DNA of 15,714 nucleotides from Candidatus Odinarchaeota archaeon (lineage in GTDB: Archaea > Asgardarchaeota > JAGGXT01), in the NCBI GenBank assembly GCA_021162905.1, contig JAGGXT010000170.1, forward strand, positions 1 through 15,714, in the 5' to 3' direction. The translations under genes were made by a program, and so were the position numbers. The notes below the pieces were generated by a model, which was given only the letters and a program-made list of their open reading frames with translations, was not told the DNA's origin and did not search any database. Below, piece after piece: positions 1 through 6,073 of the stretch. The first letter of the stretch is position 1. Each line of letters begins with the position of its first letter.

Positions 1-39
1 CACTTACAGTATTTAAATTATAATATATATTTCAGCTAA

Positions 40-92
40 AAGTTCAAAAGTTCATTAAAAATGAATTAAATCGCAAAGCGCAAAAATAATAG
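40..92 (-). terminator. T-rich stretch downstream of the Roadblock gene
   Basis: Read on the minus strand after the TAG stop, this stretch has several T runs (ATTATTTTTG, CATTTTTAATG, ACTTTTG), the usual form of archaeal intrinsic termination. It also contains a 6-bp AT-rich inverted repeat (51-56 with 60-65) and a tandem 8-bp direct repeat, AAAAGTTC at 38-45 and 46-53. Weak evidence only. Confidence 0.3.
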
Positions 93-104
93 TTTTGATA
101 CTTA

Positions 105-407
105 CTATTTTTTGGTTAATCTCCTAACTACAACCAAATTCGCTCCTTCATGCGGTGTTACTAAAATCTCTCTATCATCTGTTCGGATAACAAGAATCTT
201 CGCGCGTGATAGATTTAATTCCTTCAAAATAGAATTAACCTTCCCAAGCATTGATGTAACAAGTGCTGAAATAACTTCTGCCTTAGCTGGTTCTATTGTT
301 GAACTAAGTGGGAATCCTGCATCATCCGCTAATACAACATATTCCACGCCCTCATATTTTGTTAACCCAGATAATATTTTTCTTATGTCTTCCTCACGAA
401 TTGGCAT
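105..407 (-). CDS. Roadblock/LC7 domain protein
   Basis: A 100-residue protein that is one complete Roadblock/LC7 domain. The pattern is typical of the family: a short N-terminal helix, the strand pair around VEYVVLADDAGFPLSS (residues ~21-36), a central helix (~42-65, AEVISALVTSMLGKVNSI), then strands AKILVIRTDD, EILVTP and NLVVVRR. Family members (MglB, archaeal and Asgard Roadblock proteins, eukaryotic dynein and Ragulator light chains) form dimers that act as scaffolds or regulators of small GTPases. No small GTPase is encoded in this window, so the partner is unknown. The ATG is preceded by AGGAGAG with good spacing. The gene is divergent from the metallo-beta-lactamase-fold gene at 592. 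The family is clear from sequence; the role is not. Confidence 0.88.
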   Translation of the reverse strand: MPIREEDIRKILSGLTKYEGVEYVVLADDAGFPLSSTIEPAKAEVISALVTSMLGKVNSILKELNLSRAKILVIRTDDREILVTPHEGANLVVVRRLTKK

Positions 408-478
408 ATTTTTCTCTCCTCAACAACCTCTTATGCACAGACAAATATTATTATTTTGACGATATAACTTCTTTTTGG

Positions 479-490
479 TAATATATATGT
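479..490 (-). promoter_or_regulatory. TATA box for the Roadblock gene
   Basis: On the minus strand this reads ACATATATATTA, a TATA-like element. It would start transcription about 25 nt downstream (near 455), leaving a leader of roughly 50 nt before the ATG at 407. It lies back to back with the promoter of the gene at 592. Confidence 0.4.
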
Positions 491-544
491 TTTTATTATC
501 TAGGGCGTCAAAAATGTTATATTATAAGAACGGTGTTAATGTTA

Positions 545-553
545 TTATATATA
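545..553 (+). promoter_or_regulatory. TATA box for the metallo-beta-lactamase-fold gene
   Basis: TTATATATA, about 40 nt before the proposed start codon at 592. A transcript beginning ~25 nt downstream would carry a short leader that still includes the GGTGA binding site at 582-586. A second AT-rich element (TATATTATAA, near 517) is an alternative. Confidence 0.4.
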
Positions 554-591
554 GTTAGTTAGGTTCTCACGAATGAAAAGCGGTGAATAAA

Positions 592-1278
592 ATGGCTGTA
601 CTAATTGAATACCACGGTGGTTGTGCTTTTCGATTAATTAAAGATGATTTCTCAATTGTTATAGACCCTGGAATAATAGGGGACTCTCCTTTAATTTCTT
701 CAGAGACTCCTGCAAATGCTGTACTAGTATCTCATGTTCATGATAAAAACTTTGGAAACGCCGTAGATATTGTAAAAAAGCAAAAAGCGATGTTTTTTGG
801 CAATATAGAAGTTATTGCAAGAGCTCAGCTGGAAGGAGCTCCAAGTTGGAGATTGCATGTTTTAGAAAACGGGGTTCCCTACGAGTTACCATACTTTAAA
901 GTAACAAGCTTCCCTGTGAGGCATAAAAGAACAAATGAAGATGTTATTGAACATAGTAGTTTTCTTATTGAATTTGGAGAGTTAAGAATTGCTCATCTTG
1001 GTCATGGAATAAATGTTAGTCCTTATGAGGAGAAAGAATTGGACGTCTTAATGGTTACAATAAACTCTAAAGAAGCATTAGCTCCAGAAGATGCTTTAAA
1101 TACATTAGGTGTCATTAAAGCTAAACTTCTAATACCAATGGACTATATAGAAAAAGAAATTGAATACTTTAGTAAAAATATTAAATACTTTATTCCCAAA
1201 GTGCAGCACATGGTTCTGAAACCGGGAGATAAAATATCTATTGAACGCCATATTACAGGAGAACTGCTAATTGAGTAA
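592..1278 (+). CDS. Metallo-beta-lactamase-fold protein (UlaG-like) with altered metal site
   Basis: A 228-residue protein of the UlaG-like branch of the metallo-beta-lactamase superfamily. Landmarks in order are: YHGGCAFRL (7-15), the IDPG turn (24-27), the first metal loop SHVHDKN (47-53), PVRH (108-111), AHLGHG (134-139) and LLIPMDY (179-185). In active members these last motifs are HxHxDH, a lone His, HLGD and PMHY. Here the Asp and final His of HxHxDH are Lys52 and Asn53, the HLGD Asp is His138, and the PMHY His is Asp184. H48, H50 and H111 are kept. The hydrolase site is therefore either lost or reshuffled. ATG at 592 follows GGTGA (582-586) by 5 nt; an in-frame GTG at 583 lies within that binding site and is unlikely to be the start. 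Fold confident, activity doubtful, substrate unknown. Confidence 0.82.
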   Translation: MAVLIEYHGGCAFRLIKDDFSIVIDPGIIGDSPLISSETPANAVLVSHVHDKNFGNAVDIVKKQKAMFFGNIEVIARAQLEGAPSWRLHVLENGVPYELPYFKVTSFPVRHKRTNEDVIEHSSFLIEFGELRIAHLGHGINVSPYEEKELDVLMVTINSKEALAPEDALNTLGVIKAKLLIPMDYIEKEIEYFSKNIKYFIPKVQHMVLKPGDKISIERHITGELLIE

Positions 1279-1298
1279 TCAGTAGATTGCTTATTGCC

Positions 1299-1320
1299 TT
1301 TTTTCCTCTTCTTTTCACTT
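1299..1320 (+). terminator. Pyrimidine-rich termination tract
   Basis: TTTTTTCCTCTTCTTTTCAC-type tract about 20 nt after the stop codon of the metallo-beta-lactamase-fold gene. T-rich tracts without a hairpin are the usual archaeal termination signal. Confidence 0.45.
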
Positions 1321-1366
1321 TGACAGTTTTATTCTTCTAAATCATAAATCTTTATTAGGAAAAATG

Positions 1367-1376
1367 AAATATATTG
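1367..1376 (+). promoter_or_regulatory. TATA box for the beta-sandwich protein gene
   Basis: AAATATATTG, about 50 nt before the proposed start codon at 1423. This leaves room for a short leader containing the GGGGTGA binding site. A second AT-rich element (AATCTTTATTA, 1347-1357) is an alternative. Confidence 0.35.
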
Positions 1377-1422
1377 TGAATGTCAGTATACTTTTTTCTT
1401 AAAATTAATTGGGGTGATTTTT

Positions 1423-3204
1423 TTGGAAACGGATGTAAATAAAATTCTCGTAAGGTTTACTGAGAACGAAGAATGTATACTTTCTCAAGATAACGAAGTA
1501 TCAGAGATCCGTGTAACTGGTACAATCAAAATTATCAATCCCAGTGGCAGAAGTAGAATATGGAACACAGTCCTTAAACTTGAAAATATAGAGGGAACAT
1601 CTCTTACTGAGCGAGAACTTAGTGTCGGAGAGGTTGATATAAAAAGTGAATGGGTGAAGGAATACACAGTAACTGATGTTGACGAGCCAATTCTGAAAGT
1701 TCAAGAAATAGTAGACACATATCCGATTCCTAAAAGCGATATGGCCCATGCGGCATTGGCATATAATGTTGAAACAAAAGTTACTTTTACGATCAGATTG
1801 ATTAATACTTCTGATTCACATATAAAAAATATAGAAGTCATAAAGAAAATTCCAGATGCCTTTGAAAATCCAGATATAGAAAAACCCGATAGCGGAATTG
1901 TTGAATATAATCCAGGAACGAGAAGCATTGTGTGGAAAGGATTTGAATTATATCCTAATGGCGAAGCCGAATTAAGATTCTCAGTTGATGTCCTCCCGAG
2001 CAGAGCTGAACCTTATGATGGAGGGCCGTTAACAGTTACTTATTCAATTAGCGGTATAACAAGATCGAAATTGGAGCCCACTCTGATCGCTGAAACTAGT
2101 GCATTTGTTGGAGGAGATGTTTCTGAGGATCCAAAACAACCAAATCAGTGGATTTGCAGATTAGAGTTTCTTAACGATAGTACATTCCCTCTAAGAATAA
2201 ACCGTGCTGTTATCTATCAAGTTCACACAGATGAAACAAGGGAAGTTATAGTTGAAGACTATCCTAATGTCTTGGTTAATCCAGGACAAAGCTGGATTAA
2301 AGAAACTACTTTGGTATCTACTGAATTTCCAAATGTTGAGCGAGAAGCTGATTATACAGTAGAATTTGATGTAGAGCGTGTAATACTTGGCAGAATCGAA
2401 AAAACTCCAAAGGTTCTTCCTGTTGCCAGAGTTGATTCTACAATGGAATTCTCACCATCATCTGTACATGCTTACACAAAAACTCCAATAGAAGCAACTC
2501 TTGAAATAACCAATTCTGGTAGCGCTACTTTAAATGAAATTATTGTTACTATAGATGTACCGAAGGACTTTAAGACACCCACACCTGAAAATATCGAAGT
2601 TGTTAAGAAGAATATATCCCTTGAGAAAGAAGTTGAAATAACTCCCGTGGATGAGGATCCAACTAAACCACACACAGTTACAATAAAAATACCTAACCTA
2701 ATATCATCTATTGAAGGTTTAAAACCAAATGAAAAGATAGTCGTTAAGTTCCCATTAATCGCTTGGATACCCAAACCAAATATAGAATATAATGTGACTT
2801 ATCAAGTGAAAGCTAACGTTGAACCGCCTGTTAAGTATACAATGTTTGAAAGTGAACCGCTGAAAATAGAGATTAAATATGTACCACGTGGTCTGGCTGC
2901 ATATAAAACTGTTCAGGCTGGAAAGAGTGCCGGTGAGTACGTAATACCTCTAAAAGTAGTTAATAGAGGCGAAGTACGTGCAGAGAACGTAATGCTTTCG
3001 GATTTCATCCCAGAAGGATTTGAACTTATTGACTGGGAGCCGAAAGACAGACAACCTGATGTAAGTGAAGTGGAGGGCGGGAAGATCATTACTTGGCTTT
3101 TCCGAGCAGTTGAGAAAGGAGAAGAAATTGAGATAAGATATACTATAAAAGGTACTGGAAAGTACATAAGGCGAGAACCAAAAATCACATCAACACCTAA
3201 ATAA
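1423..3204 (+). CDS. Large intracellular protein of repeated Ig-like (DUF11-like) beta-sandwich domains
   Basis: A ~593-residue protein of about five beta-sandwich units, near residues 1-100, 105-220, 225-335, 338-480 and 485-590. Repeating marks are strands with INTSDSHIKNIEV, ITNSGSATLNEIIVTIDVP and VVNRGEVRAENVMLSDFIP. The last is the classic DUF11 pattern (N-x-G, then xPxGF), followed by GGKIITWLF and EEIEIRYTIKG. DUF11-type repeats usually occur in exported surface proteins, but here there is no signal peptide, no transmembrane segment and no sorting tail, so it is probably cytosolic or a soluble scaffold. TTG at 1423 follows GGGGTGA (1411-1417) by 5 nt; the in-frame GTG at 1414 is part of that binding site. 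A strong termination tract follows. The exact function is unknown. Confidence 0.72.
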   Translation: METDVNKILVRFTENEECILSQDNEVSEIRVTGTIKIINPSGRSRIWNTVLKLENIEGTSLTERELSVGEVDIKSEWVKEYTVTDVDEPILKVQEIVDTYPIPKSDMAHAALAYNVETKVTFTIRLINTSDSHIKNIEVIKKIPDAFENPDIEKPDSGIVEYNPGTRSIVWKGFELYPNGEAELRFSVDVLPSRAEPYDGGPLTVTYSISGITRSKLEPTLIAETSAFVGGDVSEDPKQPNQWICRLEFLNDSTFPLRINRAVIYQVHTDETREVIVEDYPNVLVNPGQSWIKETTLVSTEFPNVEREADYTVEFDVERVILGRIEKTPKVLPVARVDSTMEFSPSSVHAYTKTPIEATLEITNSGSATLNEIIVTIDVPKDFKTPTPENIEVVKKNISLEKEVEITPVDEDPTKPHTVTIKIPNLISSIEGLKPNEKIVVKFPLIAWIPKPNIEYNVTYQVKANVEPPVKYTMFESEPLKIEIKYVPRGLAAYKTVQAGKSAGEYVIPLKVVNRGEVRAENVMLSDFIPEGFELIDWEPKDRQPDVSEVEGGKIITWLFRAVEKGEEIEIRYTIKGTGKYIRREPKITSTPK

Positions 3205-3213
3205 TGTAAATCC

Positions 3214-3236
3214 CTTTTATCTTTTCTTTAATTTTA
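3214..3236 (+). terminator. T-rich termination tract
   Basis: CTTTTATCTTTTCTTTAATTTT-type tract about 10 nt after the stop codon of the beta-sandwich gene. It would separate that transcript from tRNA-Val. Confidence 0.45.
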
Positions 3237-3290
3237 TATAGTACAATATAATTAATTATTGTTAAAACAAGATAATTTTTGTTATGCGAA

Positions 3291-3300
3291 AAACTTTTAT
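3291..3300 (+). promoter_or_regulatory. TATA box for tRNA-Val
   Basis: AAACTTTTAT preceded by a purine-rich CGAA (BRE-like), with its end 37 nt before the mature 5' end of the tRNA. This allows a short 5' leader that RNase P would remove. Confidence 0.45.
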
Positions 3301-3336
3301 TGTATGTATCCAATTTGTTCTCAGAATTTTATTTCT

Positions 3337-3410
3337 GGGCGGGTGGTCTAGCCTGGTATGACGCCGCCCTGACGCGGCGGAGGTCCCCGGTTCAAGTCCG
3401 GGCCCGCCCA
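3337..3410 (+). tRNA. tRNA-Val (anticodon GAC)
   Basis: Full cloverleaf. The acceptor stem GGGCGGG (3337-3343) pairs with CCCGCCC (3403-3409). The D arm is GTCT...TGAC, and the anticodon stem is CCGCC/GGCGG around loop CTGACGC, giving anticodon GAC after U33. The variable loop is AGGTC, the T arm CCCGG-TTCAAGT-CCGGG, and the discriminator A73. CCA is not encoded and there is no intron. The acceptor, anticodon and T stems are all G-C pairs, in strong contrast with the AT-rich surroundings and suggestive of high growth temperature. The 3' end is 3 nt from the stop codon of the convergent beta-CASP gene. Confidence 0.97.
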
Positions 3411-3413
3411 CTT

Positions 3414-4760
3414 TTAAATTTCAATAGTCTCATCTAATTTTGGAACATATACATTTACATTCTTTAACCGTTCTTCGATTTTTTTTGCGAAAACTAGTTG
3501 TTTTTCTTTCTCACCATGAACTAAGATTATATTTTCTAAATTACTATTCTTTTCCTTTACATGTGAGATGAACCTAAATAAACCAACTACATCTGAATGA
3601 GCGCTAAACTCAAAATTTTTTATTTCAGCTCGTACTTCTACTTTCTTTCCATTTATTGTTATCTCCTTCTCACCATCTAATAGTTTACGTCCTATAGTTC
3701 CTGGAATTTGATATCCCGTTAAAATTATTGCATTTTTTGAATTCTGAGCTAAATGTTTAAAATAGTAAAGAGCTAAGCCTCCTTGTAGCATCCCAGATGG
3801 CACTACTATTATTATTGGCTCTTCTGCCTTTAAGGGCTTTGATCTATTTTTTATAATTGTAAAAAATTTTGATTCTAATGGTGAACGATACGTGTATCTT
3901 ATTTGTTTTTGAATTTCTGGTTTTAACCATTCCCAAAATAATTTATATTTTCTGTTTATTTTAGTTACTAAACCGCCAAGGTAGATACTCATTCTTGGAA
4001 TAGCTTTACTTCGCATATAAGCTTCCAAAACGAGCTGGACTTCTTGTGCTCTACCTACTGCAAATACCGCAACTAGTGCTTTTCCCCCTCTTTTGTATAT
4101 ATCATTTATGGTTCTTATGAACTCTTTTTCAATTTTTTCTCTTCCAATTCTTCTATCGGAAGGAGATGAATAAGTGGATTCTATTATTAATGTGTTTATT
4201 GGTGGCAGATCCAAATCTACCATTTGAAGAGTTCTTGTGTTACTCATGCAAAAGTCTCCTGTATAAAGTATACCTTTTTTATTTATCTTGAGGTAGACCA
4301 TGGAACTTCCTAAGATATGACCTGCATTAAACATTATCATTTTTACTGGTGTGTTTGATGAGCTTAGATTGTATGGTACTCTATATCGAATATCAACATT
4401 AACTTTTCTTAGTTTTGTTACATCTCTACTATCAAATTCTATTTCTGTATTTCTTTCTTTTTCGATTTTTATCATATCCAAGAAGAGTATTTCACTTATA
4501 TCTTGAGTGGGTGGTGTTGCTAAAATTTTTGTTTGATACTTTTTCGCCATTATTGGTACATAACCACTATGATCTAAATGTGCATGAGTTACGATTATGT
4601 AATTGGGGTGATACGATGGTTGAAGCGGATATCTATGTTCTTTTTCTCCACCAGGATTTATACCACAATCTAAGATAATGTTCATATTTTCATCTACATT
4701 AACTTCGATCGAAGATCTACCAACTTCCCTAACCCCTCCCAGAAAATGTAATTTAATCAT
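3414..4760 (-). CDS. Beta-CASP metallo-beta-lactamase ribonuclease (aCPSF2 type)
   Basis: A 448-residue RNA nuclease of the CPSF/beta-CASP family. It starts with LHFLGGVREVGRSS and carries all metallo-beta-lactamase motifs: THAHLDH (58-64), AGHILGS (146-152), TGDF (167-170) and the motif A acid in ESTY (194-197). The beta-CASP part has motif B in ILTGYQIPGTIGRKL (346-360), the FSAHSD histidine (388) and the motif C His in VHGEKEK (415). All catalytic residues are present. There are no N-terminal KH domains, so it is not the long aCPSF1 termination factor, and THAHLDH argues against RNase J. Expected role: zinc-dependent RNA processing or decay in the cytoplasm. ATG at 4760 follows AGTGA by 5 nt; an in-frame GTG at 4769 lies in the binding site. 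It is the last gene of a run behind get3 and a microprotein whose stop codon overlaps the binding site. Confidence 0.93.
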   Translation of the reverse strand: MIKLHFLGGVREVGRSSIEVNVDENMNIILDCGINPGGEKEHRYPLQPSYHPNYIIVTHAHLDHSGYVPIMAKKYQTKILATPPTQDISEILFLDMIKIEKERNTEIEFDSRDVTKLRKVNVDIRYRVPYNLSSSNTPVKMIMFNAGHILGSSMVYLKINKKGILYTGDFCMSNTRTLQMVDLDLPPINTLIIESTYSSPSDRRIGREKIEKEFIRTINDIYKRGGKALVAVFAVGRAQEVQLVLEAYMRSKAIPRMSIYLGGLVTKINRKYKLFWEWLKPEIQKQIRYTYRSPLESKFFTIIKNRSKPLKAEEPIIIVVPSGMLQGGLALYYFKHLAQNSKNAIILTGYQIPGTIGRKLLDGEKEITINGKKVEVRAEIKNFEFSAHSDVVGLFRFISHVKEKNSNLENIILVHGEKEKQLVFAKKIEERLKNVNVYVPKLDETIEI

Positions 4761-4765
4761 TTTGA

Positions 4766-4858
4766 TCACTTTGGGGCATAGGCTAAAAGTATTGCAATTA
4801 CTATACTTAAGATCATCAACAACATAATTATTATCCCGTAATATTGCCTTTTCTTCAA
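4766..4858 (-). CDS. 30-residue single-pass membrane microprotein
   Basis: A small gene in the gap between get3 and the beta-CASP gene, same strand. TTG at 4858 is preceded by a perfect GGTGAT (4863-4868) with the 5-nt GGTGA spacing seen at neighbouring genes. The peptide starts M-KKRQYY, continues with an unbroken hydrophobic segment (residues 8-27, GIIIMLLMILSIV then AILLAY) and ends APK. This is the make-up of a single helix anchored by a positive N-terminus, with almost no soluble part. Its TGA overlaps the AGTGA binding site of the beta-CASP gene, pointing to coupled translation. Upstream in-frame GTG (4867) and TTG (4870) codons lie within the binding site. I do not recognise a family; it is not Sec61beta. 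The function is unknown, though the place beside a Get3-type membrane-insertion ATPase is suggestive. Confidence 0.6.
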   Translation of the reverse strand: MKKRQYYGIIIMLLMILSIVIAILLAYAPK

Positions 4859-4889
4859 CGATATCACCAATTACCTTAATTTATTTAAT

Positions 4890-5849
4890 TTATTTAATAA
4901 GATATTCGCCAAATTCCTCTAATTTTTTAATTCCTCTGACTTCTTCAGTAAACATTGGTATAAATATAAGGTCAAAATCTCCCTCGTATAACGTTTTTAT
5001 TTTTTCAATTTCTCTTTGTTGAATTTTATATCTCTTTGAGCAAAATGGACATGATGTGTTCTCTGGCGTAATCATATTAACTACTATATTACTAACAGGA
5101 ATATTATACATATAAAGCGCTGAAAGCAGTCTCTCTGTTTCTTCTATTGCCATCACTGCTGGTATCATTACTGGTATAAAAGATGTGAGCTTAGGATCTG
5201 ATAATTTTACTCTAGCCTCTTCTGTAAGTTTTTGTAAATATTTTAAATATTCTAATGTTTTGTCTTCTTCTACCTCTCGACCAAAGAGTTTCTTTATCGA
5301 ACCAAAGAGACCTTTAAACCAAAGTTGCATTTTTATAAGCTTTCCAAGCATGCTGTTCAGCACATCTGGAAGACTTAATAACCTTAAAGTATGTCCCGTT
5401 GGTGCTGTATCAAATATTATTAAATCGTAATCCTCCTGTTTTATTAATTCAAGAACCTTCGAGAAAGCTAATGCCTCATCCATCCCAGGTAGTGGTATAT
5501 TATCCATTTCATATAGACCAATCATAGTAGTATCTATACCCATCTCCTCTTGTTGAGCAGCAATGAGTTTATTTCTAAACTCATCCAATGCCTTTTGTGG
5601 ATTTATTTCTTGAGCGTATAGGTTTGGAATTTCTGGGATTACTTTTATTTCTCCTCCACTTAAATCTAATCCAAAACTATCACTAAGGCTATGAGCTGGA
5701 TCAGTACTTATAATTAGTGTACTTTTGTTTAGTCTCTTTGCAGCATAAGTTGCAGCTGACGCTGCGCATGTTGTTTTTCCAACACCACCTTTTCCGCCAA
5801 AAAAAATAAACTTTATACTATCTGATTCTAAAAGTTCCTTTACTGTCAA
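4890..5849 (-). CDS. get3: Get3/ArsA-family ATPase (tail-anchored protein targeting)
   Basis: A 319-residue ATPase of the Get3/TRC40/ArsA family. It shows the deviant Walker A GGKGGVGKTT (18-27), switch I DPAHSLSDSF (50-59), the PGMDEALAF segment (121-129), switch II DTAPTGHTLRLL (147-158) and the zinc-binding CPFC (267-270) that bridges the Get3 dimer. It is a single ATPase unit, as in Get3, rather than the tandem unit of bacterial ArsA, and no other arsenic gene is nearby. The expected role is ATP-dependent delivery of tail-anchored proteins to the membrane. The TTG start is nearly forced: an in-frame stop lies 2 codons upstream and the P-loop begins by residue 18. A GAGGG site precedes it. 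The microprotein gene begins 31 nt downstream on the same strand. Confidence 0.93.
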   Translation of the reverse strand: MTVKELLESDSIKFIFFGGKGGVGKTTCAASAATYAAKRLNKSTLIISTDPAHSLSDSFGLDLSGGEIKVIPEIPNLYAQEINPQKALDEFRNKLIAAQQEEMGIDTTMIGLYEMDNIPLPGMDEALAFSKVLELIKQEDYDLIIFDTAPTGHTLRLLSLPDVLNSMLGKLIKMQLWFKGLFGSIKKLFGREVEEDKTLEYLKYLQKLTEEARVKLSDPKLTSFIPVMIPAVMAIEETERLLSALYMYNIPVSNIVVNMITPENTSCPFCSKRYKIQQREIEKIKTLYEGDFDLIFIPMFTEEVRGIKKLEEFGEYLIK

Positions 5850-5890
5850 ATTTTAACCCTCATGATTCTATTTTATAAGCATAATGTCAA

Positions 5891-5903
5891 TTTATTTTTT
5901 AAA
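5891..5903 (-). promoter_or_regulatory. TATA box for the get3 run
   Basis: On the minus strand this reads TTTAAAAAATAAA, about 42 nt before the TTG start. It would give a short leader that includes the GAGGG site. A closer TATA-like element (GCTTATAAAAT, 5870-5880) would give an almost leaderless transcript. Confidence 0.3.
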
Positions 5904-5960
5904 TGATTCGATATTAAATTAAATAGGTATGAAAAGATGCATAAAACTTAAAAAACTGAG

Positions 5961-5968
5961 TTATATAT
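5961..5968 (+). promoter_or_regulatory. TATA box for tRNA-Arg
   Basis: TTATATAT, ending 13 nt before the mature 5' end of tRNA-Arg, which is somewhat close. The AT-rich element AACTTAAAAAACTG just upstream (5946-5959) has more normal spacing and may be the true TATA box. Confidence 0.35.
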
Positions 5969-5981
5969 CATAAATTAAAAT

Positions 5982-6070
5982 GGGCCCGTGGCCTAGTCTG
6001 GATAAGGCGCAGGCCTGCGGAAGCTTATGTAGAGAGCCTGAGATCGGGGGTTCGAATCCCCCCGGGCCCG
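5982..6070 (+). tRNA. tRNA-Arg (anticodon GCG) with a 14-nt intron
   Basis: The acceptor stem GGGCCCG (5982-5988) pairs with CGGGCCC (6063-6069), with discriminator G at 6070. The D arm is GCCT...AGGC, and the anticodon stem CAGGC (6010-6014) pairs with GCCTG (6036-6040). Loop nucleotides 32-37 are CTGCGG, giving anticodon GCG, and A38 follows the intron. The T arm is GGGGG-TTCGAAT-CCCCC and CCA is not encoded. The intron occupies the canonical archaeal 37/38 position. The 3' end is 3 nt from the stop codon of the convergent membrane protein gene. Confidence 0.95.
6021..6034 (+). other. tRNA-Arg intron (bulge-helix-bulge)
   Basis: 14 nt, AAGCTTATGTAGAG, between positions 37 and 38. A bulge-helix-bulge can be drawn by hand. 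Exon CTGC (6015-6018) pairs with intron GTAG (6029-6032) as C-G, U-A, G-U, C-G. The 3-nt bulges are GG^A (6019-6021) and AG^A (6033-6035), with the cut at ^. The inner part is a tiny loop closed at most by A6022-U6028. The archaeal splicing endonuclease should cut here. Confidence 0.88.
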
Positions 6071-6073
6071 TAC

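Noticed and set aside
51..65. Inverted repeat TTCATT-AAA-AATGAA as a hairpin terminator or operator
   Set aside because: Only six AT-rich pairs, a weak structure expected by chance here; noted only as part of the T-rich end region.
112..459. 115-codon plus-strand open frame over the Roadblock gene
   Set aside because: The minus strand encodes a textbook Roadblock domain with a good binding site; the plus frame is its shadow.
573..590. Five-codon frame ATG AAA AGC GGT GAA TAA ahead of the metallo-beta-lactamase-fold gene
   Set aside because: It contains the GGTGA site of the real gene and has no site of its own; likely chance.
4878..4895. Tandem 9-bp repeat AATTTATTT at the end of get3
   Set aside because: AT-rich two-copy repeat in an AT-rich genome; no sign of function beyond chance slippage.
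5929..5973. 14-codon basic frame upstream of tRNA-Arg
   Set aside because: The AGGT touches the ATG directly, the frame overlaps the tRNA promoter, and it is too short to support.
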